Source: Paracoccaceae bacterium (GTDB taxonomy: Bacteria > Pseudomonadota > Alphaproteobacteria > Rhodobacterales > Rhodobacteraceae). Taken from it: DNA of 60,242 nt. The stretch covers positions 8,420 to 68,661 of the forward strand of contig JAAXIY010000054.1 in NCBI GenBank assembly GCA_012270125.1, written 5' to 3'. Position 1 is the stretch's first letter; each line of letters starts with the position of its first letter. Of the stretch, positions 37,414 through 46,295 are shown piece after piece. Position numbers and translations under genes: made by a program. The notes under the pieces are model-generated. The model worked only from the letters and a program-made list of their open reading frames with translations. It was not told the origin of the DNA and made no database searches.

Positions 37414-38294
37414 TGAATAAAATGGTATTATTACTTGCCGCAGTATTTCTGGTATTTATTGGTGTAATGTCTGCAATATTTGTTGTTGATGAGCGTGAAA
37501 AAGTTCTTGTTTTGCAGTTTGGTCGGGTCGTGGCAACCAAAGAAGATCCTGGCCTTTCGTTCAAGATACCGATCATTCAAAATGTAGTGCGGTATGACGA
37601 CCGTATTCTAAGTCGAGATATTGATCCTCTTGAAGTCACTCCTTTGGATGATCGAAGGCTTGTTGTGGATGCTTTTGCTCGATATCGTATAACTGATGTC
37701 AATAAGTTCAGGGAGGTGACTGGTGCATCTGGTGACACTGCGATTTCTATTGCTGGAACGAGGTTAGACCGTATTCTTAGCTCTCAAACTCGTGAGGTTC
37801 TGGGTTCTGTATCGTCAAACGATATTTTGAGTTCTGATCGCTTTGCTCTAATGCTTAGAATTCGAAACGGTGCGATTGCAGAAGCAGAAAAAATGGGAAT
37901 TGAAGTAGTTGACGTGCGTCTGAAGAGAACCGACTTACCTCGCCAAAACTTAGATGCCACTTTTGCTCGGATGCGTGCAGAAAGAGAACGTGAAGCAGCT
38001 GATGAAATTGCTCGAGGTAACGAGGCTGCACAACGTGTAAGGGCTCAAGCCGATAGAGAGCAAGTTGTTATCGTGTCAGAAGCAAAGCGAGAGTCTGAAA
38101 TTATCAGAGGTGAGGCAGATGCGGAACGAAACGCAATATTTGCTGCTGCTTTTGGAGAAGACCCCGAGTTCTTTGAATTTTATAGGTCATTAAATGCTTA
38201 TGCAAATTCTATTCGGGGTTCGAACTCAACCATGGTTATGTCTCCAAACTCAGAATTCTTCAATTATTTTAAATCTGACCTAGGATCTAAATGA
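37413..38294 (+). CDS. hflC: HflC, FtsH-protease modulator subunit
   Basis: The 293-residue partner of HflK has an N-terminal membrane helix (MVLLLAAVFLVFIGVMSAIF), the band-7 domain (VDEREKVLVLQFGRVVATKE, LVVDAFARYRITDVNKFREV) and a coiled coil near the C terminus (RAEREREAADEIARGNEAAQ). It carries the family's FMVMSPNSEFF-like tail (STMVMSPNSEFFNYF). It overlaps hflK by one base and the following DUF2065 gene by four bases (ATGA), so the three are one operon. Confidence 0.95.
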   Translation: MNKMVLLLAAVFLVFIGVMSAIFVVDEREKVLVLQFGRVVATKEDPGLSFKIPIIQNVVRYDDRILSRDIDPLEVTPLDDRRLVVDAFARYRITDVNKFREVTGASGDTAISIAGTRLDRILSSQTREVLGSVSSNDILSSDRFALMLRIRNGAIAEAEKMGIEVVDVRLKRTDLPRQNLDATFARMRAEREREAADEIARGNEAAQRVRAQADREQVVIVSEAKRESEIIRGEADAERNAIFAAAFGEDPEFFEFYRSLNAYANSIRGSNSTMVMSPNSEFFNYFKSDLGSK

Positions 38295-38482
38295 TATCTT
38301 TAATCTTTTATGGATTAGGTTTGGTACTGTTGATAGAGGGGCTAGTTTATGTTCTAGCCCCTCATTTTGTAGAAAAAATGTTGATCACACTTCAAGAAAT
38401 GCCGAAAGAGCAACGTCGATTAGTTGGCGCATGCATGGCTTTGGTAGGTGGTTTAATTCTACTCTTTGTTAGGACATTTTAA
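38291..38482 (+). CDS. DUF2065 small membrane protein
   Basis: The 63-residue protein has two hydrophobic helices (ISLIFYGLGLVLLIEGLVYV and LVGACMALVGGLILLFVRTF) joined by a charged segment with KEQRRLVG. This is the DUF2065 family, found after hflC in many proteobacteria and of unknown function. Its ATG overlaps the hflC stop by four bases. It is likely translated with HflKC and sits in the same membrane. Confidence 0.85.
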   Translation: MISLIFYGLGLVLLIEGLVYVLAPHFVEKMLITLQEMPKEQRRLVGACMALVGGLILLFVRTF

Positions 38483-38499
38483 TTTTAAAAAAATATATA

Positions 38500-38533
38500 A
38501 ATTTGAATTTACGAGCTGTTGTAAACTCAAATT
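38500..38533 (+). repeat. Imperfect inverted repeat upstream of degP
   Basis: AATTTGAATTTAC (38500-38512) and GTAAACTCAAATT (38521-38533) can pair over 13 positions with one mismatch around an eight-base loop. It lies 18 bases after the DUF2065 stop and 57 bases before degP. There is no T tract after it, so it may be a 3'-end hairpin of the hflKC message or an operator for degP; the sequence does not decide. Confidence 0.5.
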
Positions 38534-38589
38534 GTTATCCTAAATAACATCATACGAGCTCAACTTAAAACTAATTTGGGGAATAAAAA

Positions 38590-40071
38590 GTGCGTCAAGC
38601 TTCTATTGCTAAATCTACACAAGTTTCACCTGTGGAGTATATTGTCAAAACACGGAGATTAATTTTAAATTTAATCTTTTTGATGATTATTTTTCTTCTG
38701 CAAACCAAGGTATTAAGCGCCCGTGGGGTACCGGAAAGTTTTGCTGATTTGGTAGAAAATGTTGGCGCTGCAGTCGTCAACATAACGACAACCACAAAGG
38801 TTGAGGCTCCAGTCGTTCCTCGAGGTGTAGTACCAGAGGGTAGTCCATTTGAAGAGTTATTTCGCGATTTTCAAAACCCTAATAGTCCTCGGCAAAGGCC
38901 TCGCAATGCTAATGCTTTAGGGTCTGGTTTTGTTATTAGCAGTGACGGTTTTATCGTGACAAATCACCATGTCATCAATGGTGCTGATCAAATAACGATC
39001 GAATTTAATGATGGATCGTTTCGAGATGCAGTTGTTATTGGTAGTGATGAAAACATCGATATCGCACTATTGAAAGTTGATTCAGAAACAAACTTAGAGT
39101 TTGTAAATTTTGGTGATAGTGACATATCTCGAGTTGGCGATTGGGTTATGGCAATGGGAAACCCTCTTGGCCAAGGTTTTTCTGTGTCCGTAGGGATTAT
39201 ATCGGCACGTAATCGAGAATTAGCGGGTAATTACGATGACTATATACAGACTGATGCAGCGATAAACAGAGGTAATTCAGGAGGTCCTTTGTTCAATATG
39301 GAGGGACAAGTTGTTGGTGTAAATACAGCTATATTGTCGCCAAACGGTGGATCAATAGGCATTGGATTTTCAATGGCATCGAATGTAGTTGAGCCTGTCG
39401 TTAAACAATTAAAAGAATTTGGTGAGGTGCGTCGCGGATGGCTAGGCGTTAGTATAGGTGATCTTAATCAGGATATGGCGGATGCCTTAGGGATGGCAGA
39501 ACCTAGAGGCTCAATTGTTTTGGAGGTTTATGACGGGCCATCTAAAGATGCTGGTTTGCTAGCATCAGACGTGATCGTCATGTTTGATGAAAAAGAAGTT
39601 GGAGACTCTGGGGAATTGGTTCGCATTGTCGGTGATACGACTGTAGGTAGAACTGTAGACGTTATCGTGCTCCGACAAGGTGAGCGTATTAAAGTAAGCG
39701 TAAAACTTGGACAGCGCCCAACTAATAAGGAACTCAACGCGAAAGTTGCAACTCCAGAGCCTGCTAAGCCAAATGAGGACGCAATTGATGGAGTTGGATT
39801 ATCTGAGATAACCGATACTCTTCGAGAAGAATACAGTGTAGATCCAGCTATTTCTGGTTTAATTATTGTATCTATAGATGAAGCATCTTCTGCTTATGAA
39901 AACGGGTTACGCAAAGGTGACATAATCACAGATGTCGCCCAGAAACCTGTAAATACGGTTAAAGAGGTTGCAGAACTTGTATCAAGTGCCAAAAGCGAAG
40001 GACGTCAATCTGTTCTGCTATTAGTTCGAAGAGAGGGTCAACCTAGGTTCATAGTGCTAAAATTTAATTAA
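38590..40071 (+). CDS. degP: DegP/DegQ-type periplasmic serine protease
   Basis: The 493-residue Do-family protease has a long N-terminal segment with a hydrophobic export helix (LILNLIFLMIIFLLQTKVLS). The trypsin-like domain has the triad His127 (VTNHHVING), Asp157 (NIDIALLKV) and Ser230 (RGNSGGPLFN). Two PDZ domains follow (about 285-380 and 400-490). It degrades or refolds damaged envelope proteins. The start is GTG at 38590 with GGGG eight bases upstream. It follows hflKC-DUF2065 on the same strand after 107 bases, giving an envelope quality-control cluster, and ends at a bidirectional terminator. Confidence 0.93.
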   Translation: MRQASIAKSTQVSPVEYIVKTRRLILNLIFLMIIFLLQTKVLSARGVPESFADLVENVGAAVVNITTTTKVEAPVVPRGVVPEGSPFEELFRDFQNPNSPRQRPRNANALGSGFVISSDGFIVTNHHVINGADQITIEFNDGSFRDAVVIGSDENIDIALLKVDSETNLEFVNFGDSDISRVGDWVMAMGNPLGQGFSVSVGIISARNRELAGNYDDYIQTDAAINRGNSGGPLFNMEGQVVGVNTAILSPNGGSIGIGFSMASNVVEPVVKQLKEFGEVRRGWLGVSIGDLNQDMADALGMAEPRGSIVLEVYDGPSKDAGLLASDVIVMFDEKEVGDSGELVRIVGDTTVGRTVDVIVLRQGERIKVSVKLGQRPTNKELNAKVATPEPAKPNEDAIDGVGLSEITDTLREEYSVDPAISGLIIVSIDEASSAYENGLRKGDIITDVAQKPVNTVKEVAELVSSAKSEGRQSVLLLVRREGQPRFIVLKFN

Positions 40072-40080
40072 CAGATTAAT

Positions 40081-40108
40081 AAAACTGGGAGCAAAGCTCC
40101 CAGTTTTT
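40081..40108. terminator. Bidirectional intrinsic terminator between degP and the DnaE2 relic
   Basis: AAAACTGGGAGC (40081-40092) and GCTCCCAGTTTT (40096-40107) form a perfect twelve-base-pair stem with a three-base loop. It has a T tract on the plus strand and, because of the A run, on the minus strand too. It serves degP and the convergent gene at 40120-40470. Confidence 0.92.
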
Positions 40109-40119
40109 CTCAGTACGAA

Positions 40120-40470
40120 CTATATGTTTATCTTCGGCAAATCATCCAGCATATAAGAAATATCTTCAATATATTCAGCTATTATATGTATGACTGAATT
40201 TTCACTCTGAACTCGTCCTTTTATTTTCAAAAGACGTCCAGAAATTACAGCACGGCGAAATTTTTCATATAAAGTTCGCCAAATTACTATGTTTATGGTT
40301 CCAGTTTCATCTTCTAGTGTAAGAAAAATAACGCCTTTTGCTGTTCCGGGGCGTTGTCTAAGTATTACTAATCCCGCAACGCATACAATGGTGCCAGGTG
40401 CAGGACGATTTAGAAGTGATGCGGGACAAGCACTTGGGGGCTTTGGCCAGGTTAAGAGAGTATTTTCCAT
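40120..40470 (-). pseudogene. C-terminal relic of error-prone DNA polymerase DnaE2 (OB-fold region)
   Basis: The open frame matches only the last part of DnaE2/ImuC: PGTIVCVAGLVILRQRPGTA, then KGVIFLTLEDETGTINIVIW and GRVQSENSVIHIIAEYIEDI, the C-terminal OB-fold. Intact DnaE2 is over 1000 residues; here about 115 remain and the PHP, palm, fingers and tau-binding regions are gone. The next gene starts 142 bases upstream, so there is no room for the rest. The frame also extends to an ATG at 40506 without adding recognisable homology. The fragment itself has no frameshift or stop and could be expressed from the ATG at 40470. Neither imuA nor imuB is next to it. It is either decay after deletion or a retained stand-alone OB-fold protein. 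Confidence 0.75.
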
Positions 40471-40608
40471 TTTATAATTACTTAGTTTAAGTCGGTTAGA
40501 GAACAAAAGTAGAACAAAGTAAATAATTTAACAAGATTTTTTTAATAATTCTTAAAAAGGTATGGCCGAATTAAATTAAGCTGATTAGAAGAGATGGACG
40601 AATAATAA

Positions 40609-40944
<336 letters not shown>

Positions 40945-40948
40945 AAAA

Positions 40949-41497
40949 TTAACTGATTTTTTTTAGTAAGTCTCCGTTTCGGATTTGACCTGCTGATATA
41001 ACAGCACACAATAAACCTCTCAATCGGAGCGGTTTATTTTCCTCTAAAGTTATCCAGTTTTTCGCATCTGCACCGTAGCGCACCTTCCATTTAACGCACC
41101 CCTCGTTAAATATTCCTGATACTTTAAGTTTAGCTGTTCCAGCCTCGAGAATAGTGCCAGTAGGACAATTCTCTTCAGAGGTATCAAAATCAGACATGAA
41201 AGTATCACCGGGGTGGATTGCTTCAGGCCCAAATTTTACTGCATCCCAAACTCTTTTCGATAAAATAGATACTTGGATACCAGGATCGGGTTTTCCATTT
41301 TTAAGCGTCAACCAGGGGCTTTTAAGCCATCGATCTCCCTTAATTCCTTCTTCTGGTGTTAATTCAATTAAATCAGGAAAGCTTCTTTGGTTTCTTTCCG
41401 GCCTTAAGCATAAATTTTCAATTATGGACTCATCTTTTGGGGCGTCTTTTATATGCGGTATTGCCTCTGATAATTCGAATTTTGATCTAAAAGTCAT
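40949..41497 (-). CDS. MOSC domain protein
   Basis: The 182-residue protein is a single MOSC domain: LIELTPEEGIKGDRWLKSPW at about residue 45, GIQVSILSKRVWDAV, and RLRGLLCAVISAGQIRNGD at the end. MOSC domains are related to molybdenum cofactor sulfurases and YiiM-type reductases and bind Moco. The expected conserved cysteine is plausibly Cys in FNEGCVKWKVRYG. The ATG at 41497 overlaps the stop of purD (ATGA), so it is translated after purD; an open frame to 41677 lies inside purD and lacks homology. Its function is otherwise unassigned. Confidence 0.82.
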   Translation of the reverse strand: MTFRSKFELSEAIPHIKDAPKDESIIENLCLRPERNQRSFPDLIELTPEEGIKGDRWLKSPWLTLKNGKPDPGIQVSILSKRVWDAVKFGPEAIHPGDTFMSDFDTSEENCPTGTILEAGTAKLKVSGIFNEGCVKWKVRYGADAKNWITLEENKPLRLRGLLCAVISAGQIRNGDLLKKIS

Positions 41498-42756
41498 AGT
41501 GCTCTCCAACCTATGTCCTTTCTGTAAAAACCTTCTGGCCAATCTATGATTTCTATTATTTCGTATGCATTCTTTTGGGCTTCGAATAAAGTTTCTGATC
41601 TTGCGGTTATGTTTAAAACACGTCCTCCGTTCGAGATTATGTTTCCATCTTCTTTCGCTGTGCCAGCATGGAAACACATAAAGTTACTGTTAGAAGGAAG
41701 ATCAGCTAAGCCGTTGATTTGCGAGCCGTTTGTGTAAGATCCAGGATACCCGTCACTCGCCATGACAACTGTGATGGCATGATCGTCGGCCCAATTAAGT
41801 TTGACATCAATCAACTCACCTTTCGCTGTAGAAAGTAGAGCATCCAAAATTTGACCTCCCAACCGCATCATTAAGACCTGACATTCGGGATCACCAAATC
41901 TTACATTATACTCAACGAGGCGGGGATTGGAGTCTTTGATCATGAGGCCAGCGTAAAGGACACCTGTGAAAGGCATGCCTCTATTTACCATTTCGCGCAC
42001 TGTTGGACGTATTATCCTATCCATAGTCTTATTTAATACTGCCTCGCTAAGAATTGGCGCTGGCGAATAGGCCCCCATGCCTCCAGTATTTAGTCCAGTG
42101 TCTCCTTCGCCTACCCTCTTATGATCTTGCGCAGTACCAATAGGCAGAACTGTTTCGCCATCAACTAAAACGAATAACGACGCTTCCTCACCTTCCATAA
42201 ATTCTTCGATCACAACGCTGGCGCCAGCATCGCCAAAAGAGCCATCAAAAATTTCGTCCACTGCAGATAATGCCATCTCAATATCTGTAGCTACGATTAC
42301 ACCTTTGCCTGCTGCCAGTCCGTCCGCTTTTACGACTAAAGGCGCTCCCTGGGTCTTTATGTAAGCTGTGGCTGATTCAAGTGAATCGAATGCTGCATAA
42401 TTTGCGGTAGGCGCTCCACAGGCATCACAGATTTCTTTCGTAAATTTTTTACTTGTTTCTAGTTGGGCCGACGCTTTAGAGGGCCCAAAAGTTAAAATGC
42501 GCTCTTTTCTTAGATAATCACCGACACCCGCAGCCAATGGGGCTTCAGGTCCAATTATAACAAAATCTATACTATATTTTTTTACTGTTTGGAGCACCTT
42601 TTCGGGGTTAAGAATATCGATGCTTATGCAGCGTGCAATTTCAGCAATACCTGCGTTTCCGGGGGCCACATATATGTTGTCACACTTAGGGTTTTGCTTA
42701 ATAGCCCAAGCTAGAGAATGTTCACGACCTCCACTCCCTAATATCAATATATTCAT
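41494..42756 (-). CDS. purD: Phosphoribosylamine-glycine ligase
   Basis: The 420-residue ATP-grasp enzyme makes GAR in purine synthesis. It opens NILILGSGGREHSLAWAIKQ and contains APGNAGIA, the PEAPLAAGVGDYL block, VVKADGLAAGKGVIVA (ATP-grasp) and the signature LNTGGMGAYSPAPI followed by VEYNVRFGDPECQ. The length is typical. It starts a two-gene unit with the MOSC gene and diverges from xseA; the 119-base intergenic region holds both promoters without a recognisable riboswitch. Confidence 0.96.
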   Translation of the reverse strand: MNILILGSGGREHSLAWAIKQNPKCDNIYVAPGNAGIAEIARCISIDILNPEKVLQTVKKYSIDFVIIGPEAPLAAGVGDYLRKERILTFGPSKASAQLETSKKFTKEICDACGAPTANYAAFDSLESATAYIKTQGAPLVVKADGLAAGKGVIVATDIEMALSAVDEIFDGSFGDAGASVVIEEFMEGEEASLFVLVDGETVLPIGTAQDHKRVGEGDTGLNTGGMGAYSPAPILSEAVLNKTMDRIIRPTVREMVNRGMPFTGVLYAGLMIKDSNPRLVEYNVRFGDPECQVLMMRLGGQILDALLSTAKGELIDVKLNWADDHAITVVMASDGYPGSYTNGSQINGLADLPSNSNFMCFHAGTAKEDGNIISNGGRVLNITARSETLFEAQKNAYEIIEIIDWPEGFYRKDIGWRAL

Positions 42757-42875
42757 ACTTGAATCACCTTAAGCTCTCTGATTTTTAATAATCAACAAGA
42801 TATGATTGAGCAAGGTACCCCAAAACTAATTGCTCTCGTGCTCATCAAAGTTTAGGTTTTTGTAGGGAGTTTTTC

Positions 42876-44375
42876 ATGTCTGATCTTTTCGAAAATCAAA
42901 TACAAGGGATTAATGAACCTGAGTTTTCTGTAAGTGAGATTTCTAATGCAATTAAAAGACTAATTGAGGAAGAGTTTTCGTACGTTCGAATAAGAGGTGA
43001 AATTGGTCGTGTAAGTTTACCCAGGTCCGGTCACGTCTATTTAGATTTAAAAGATGAAAAATCAGTAATTGCTGGTGTCATTTGGAAGGGTGTTGCTGAT
43101 AAATTAATGACAAAGCCTGAAGAGGGCATGGAAGTAATAGCCAGAGGGCGGGTTACTACGTTTGGGGGGCAATCCAAGTATCAAATAATTATAGATGATT
43201 TAAGGCCTGCGGGTGTTGGTGCCTTAATGGCTATGTTAGAAAAAAGAAAAAAACAGTTTCAAGCTGAAGGAATTTTCAACCAAGAGCATAAAAAGCCTCT
43301 TCCTTTTCTTCCTGAAATTATAGGCGTTATTACCTCTCCATCCGGAGCTGTCATCAAAGATATTTTACATCGTCTTTCCGATCGCTTCCCTAGAAAAGTG
43401 ACTTTATGGCCTGTTGCAGTTCAGGGAGACAATTGTGCAAGAGAGGTCTCTCGAGCTATAGATGGATTTAACTCTTTAACTGTTCAAAATCCTCTTATTG
43501 CGCCGGATTTAATAATTGTAGCTCGAGGAGGTGGGTCTATAGAGGATCTTTGGGGCTTCAATGAAGAGCTGGTGGTTAGATCGGCATTTAAATCAACAAT
43601 ACCATTGATTTCAGCAATAGGTCATGAAACAGACACTACACTTCTTGATTATGTCGCTGATGTAAGGGCCCCCACGCCCTCAGCTGCAGCAGAAATGGCA
43701 GTGCCCGTGAGGCATGAATTGTTGGCATTAATAGATGCTAACGAAGCCCGATTAAGTAGAGCTCTTAGCCAGGTTCTCTTAAACCGGTCCCAGAGATTAT
43801 TGGATATTTCCCGCTCATTGCCCAGAGTATTTGGGCTTTTAGAAGGCCCCACTCAGCGGTTGGACTCCATAAGTACTCGTTTGCCAATTTCTTTAACTTC
43901 CAGTGTTAAACTAAAAAAGAGCAGGTTGTTTGAACTCAGTACCGGTATAAAGCCCACATCTTTGATTATGCGTTTGGAAAACTCACAAAGTAAATTTGAA
44001 CTACAGGCAAAGCAACTGAAAACTCTGCTTGGCTATTATATTGATCTTAGGAAACAAACTTTAGGTTCTTTGTTTTCGAGAATTGAGAGCTTGTCCTTAA
44101 AAAGAGAGATACTCCATGAGCAAAAAAATCTAAAAGATTTATCTCTTAGGATCAGAAAAGCGTATGAAATGAGTTTAACAAACTTAGAAACAAAACTTCA
44201 GGCTATTGATCGATTAAGGGAAACCCTTGGATATCGTGAGACACTAAATAGAGGATACGCAGTAATCAGATCGGGCGATAATGTTATTACAGAAAAAGCC
44301 AAAGCTTTGTATGAGACCAACCTATCCATTGAATTCTGGGATGGTGAATTACCAATCAAAAACCTTAATGATTAA
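42876..44375 (+). CDS. xseA: Exodeoxyribonuclease VII large subunit
   Basis: The 499-residue protein has an N-terminal OB-fold (SYVRIRGEIGRVSLPRSGHV, about residues 35-105), the catalytic core with GVITSPSGAVIKDILHRLSD, IIVARGGGSIEDLWGFNEE and SAIGHETDTTLLDYVADVRA PTPSAAAE, and a long coiled coil to about residue 440, ending in the conserved GYRETLNRGYAVIR. With XseB it degrades single-stranded DNA. xseB is not in the window. It stands alone, 120 bases before the formate dehydrogenase subunit gene. Confidence 0.95.
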   Translation: MSDLFENQIQGINEPEFSVSEISNAIKRLIEEEFSYVRIRGEIGRVSLPRSGHVYLDLKDEKSVIAGVIWKGVADKLMTKPEEGMEVIARGRVTTFGGQSKYQIIIDDLRPAGVGALMAMLEKRKKQFQAEGIFNQEHKKPLPFLPEIIGVITSPSGAVIKDILHRLSDRFPRKVTLWPVAVQGDNCAREVSRAIDGFNSLTVQNPLIAPDLIIVARGGGSIEDLWGFNEELVVRSAFKSTIPLISAIGHETDTTLLDYVADVRAPTPSAAAEMAVPVRHELLALIDANEARLSRALSQVLLNRSQRLLDISRSLPRVFGLLEGPTQRLDSISTRLPISLTSSVKLKKSRLFELSTGIKPTSLIMRLENSQSKFELQAKQLKTLLGYYIDLRKQTLGSLFSRIESLSLKREILHEQKNLKDLSLRIRKAYEMSLTNLETKLQAIDRLRETLGYRETLNRGYAVIRSGDNVITEKAKALYETNLSIEFWDGELPIKNLND

Positions 44376-44495
44376 GCGATCAATTTAAGCAGCCAAGACT
44401 AAACTATCGTATGTAACTGTTTCAAGGTCGTTTTTATGTTTTAAAAAGCTCATTTTGATTATAAACTTTAGTGCAAAGATCTGGGGAGAATTTAC

Positions 44496-46181
44496 ATGGC
44501 ATTAGACCAGGATAAAGGTGTTTGGAAATCTGCCAAGGGCAAGGGGCGCCGAACTCCAAAGGGTCGCCAATTTGAAGATGAAGCTCTGAATGAAGTTAAA
44601 GCCCTTTTGGAGAATAGACCCAGACAAAAAGATCTTCTCATCGAGTTTCTACATCTTATTCAAGATAAATATGGTTATTTATCTGCTCAGCATCTTTGTG
44701 CCTTAGCTGAAGAATTGAAAATATCTATGGCAGAAGTTTATGAGGTGGCATCATTTTATGCACATTTCGATATAGTTAAAGAAGATGAAACGCCTCCGCC
44801 CCAAATAACAATACGAGTCTGCGACTCTCTATCTTGTGAATTGGCTGGAGCTGAAAAACTTCGCGAAGAATTGAAAAAAGGTTTAGATCCAAAAGAAGTG
44901 AGGGTTGTAAGGGCACCTTGTATGGGTAGATGTGATGCTGCCCCTACCTTAGAACTTGGGCATAACCATATCGACAGAGCATCTACTGATAAAGTTCAAG
45001 CAGCTATATCTGAGGGTCACTTTCACTGTAGCATTCCAGAATATGAAAGGTTTCAAAAATATTTTAGCCTTGGCGGTTATCAAACACTTTTAAATTTGCG
45101 ACTAGAAGGTAATTGGGAAGACATTCAAAATAAAATCTTAGCTTCTGGCTTGAGGGGTCTAGGAGGTGCAGGTTTCCCTTCTGGTAAAAAATGGGGATTT
45201 GTTCGCATGAATGAAGGTCCTCGTTTTATTGCTGTTAATGGAGATGAGGGTGAACCAGGAACTTTTAAGGACAGATTTTATTTAGAGAGAACACCCCACT
45301 TGTTTCTAGAAGGAATGCTCATAGCCGCTTGGGCTGTAGAGGCAGAAAAAGCTTATATCTATATGCGTGATGAATATCCTGCGGTTTTAAAAATACTCAA
45401 GGAGGAAATAACAGCATTGGAGCAAGCTGGGATAGTAGAGCCGGGTTATATAGAGCTTCGACGAGGCGCTGGTGCCTATATCTGTGGTGAAGAAAGTGCA
45501 ATGATAGAGTCTATAGAGGGTAAGAGGGGATTACCAAGACACCGTCCTCCATTTGTTGCTCAGGTGGGCCTATTTGGTCGGCCAACGCTCGTTCATAATG
45601 TTGAAACGCTCCATTGGATTGCACGAATTTGTAGGGAAGGTCCTGAAATTCTAAATAGTGTGGAGAAAAATGGGAGAAAAGGCCTTCGAACCTACTCTGT
45701 ATCAGGCCGAGTTAAAGATCCTGGCATTTACTTGCTTCCCGCTGGGTCAACCATTTTAGACATTATTGATGCTGCTGGTGGAATGATGAAAGGTCATACA
45801 TTTAAAGCTTATCAGCCTGGTGGACCTTCTTCTGGTTTATTGCCTTCAAAACTCAATGATGTTCCTATGGATTTTGATACACTTCAACCATATGATACTT
45901 TTATTGGTTCGGCAGCGGTAGTTATCTTGTCAGACAAAGATAGCGCTCGGGCCGCCGCTCTCAATATGTTGAAATTTTTTGAAGACGAAAGCTGTGGTCA
46001 ATGTACTCCATGCAGAGTTGGCTGTGAAAAAGCCGTGAAATTGATGGAGAAAAAAGAGTGGGATACGGAATTGTTGGAAGAAGTTTGCAAGACCATGGTT
46101 GATGCTTCTATTTGTGGGTTAGGTCAGGCTGCACCAAATGCCATAAAATCAACGATTAAATATTTCAATGATGAAATTTAG
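44496..46181 (+). CDS. Fused NuoE/NuoF-type subunit of NAD-dependent formate dehydrogenase (FdsGB-like)
   Basis: The 561-residue protein joins a 24-kDa NuoE-like domain (about 30-175; [2Fe-2S] ligands in RVCDSLSCELAG and RAPCMGRCDAAP) to a 51-kDa NuoF-like domain. The latter has the NADH site GLRGLGGAGFPSGKKWGF, the FMN site NGDEGEPGTFKDR, RRGAGAYICGEESAMIESIE and the [4Fe-4S] ligands ESCGQCTPCRVGCEK plus a later Cys. Complex I has these as two proteins; this fusion is the diaphorase part of soluble NAD-dependent formate dehydrogenases, as in Methylobacterium Fdh1B. The molybdenum or tungsten alpha subunit that normally follows is absent: the next gene, 114 bases on, is ftsY. The start ATG follows GGGGAG at good distance. 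Confidence 0.88.
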   Translation: MALDQDKGVWKSAKGKGRRTPKGRQFEDEALNEVKALLENRPRQKDLLIEFLHLIQDKYGYLSAQHLCALAEELKISMAEVYEVASFYAHFDIVKEDETPPPQITIRVCDSLSCELAGAEKLREELKKGLDPKEVRVVRAPCMGRCDAAPTLELGHNHIDRASTDKVQAAISEGHFHCSIPEYERFQKYFSLGGYQTLLNLRLEGNWEDIQNKILASGLRGLGGAGFPSGKKWGFVRMNEGPRFIAVNGDEGEPGTFKDRFYLERTPHLFLEGMLIAAWAVEAEKAYIYMRDEYPAVLKILKEEITALEQAGIVEPGYIELRRGAGAYICGEESAMIESIEGKRGLPRHRPPFVAQVGLFGRPTLVHNVETLHWIARICREGPEILNSVEKNGRKGLRTYSVSGRVKDPGIYLLPAGSTILDIIDAAGGMMKGHTFKAYQPGGPSSGLLPSKLNDVPMDFDTLQPYDTFIGSAAVVILSDKDSARAAALNMLKFFEDESCGQCTPCRVGCEKAVKLMEKKEWDTELLEEVCKTMVDASICGLGQAAPNAIKSTIKYFNDEI

Positions 46182-46295
46182 GGTATCCGCCGGAGCAATT
46201 AACTGGATAATCTTAAATAAAAGCAGTCATCTTCTTTCTTTTATTTATATTAATTTGATACTAATTGATATCAGAGATTTCAAATGGTGTAGTTG

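Noticed and set aside
41498-41677. Upstream open extension of the MOSC gene adding 60 residues
   Set aside because: It lies fully within purD in another frame, has no homology, and the ATG at 41497 with an ATGA overlap explains the gene.
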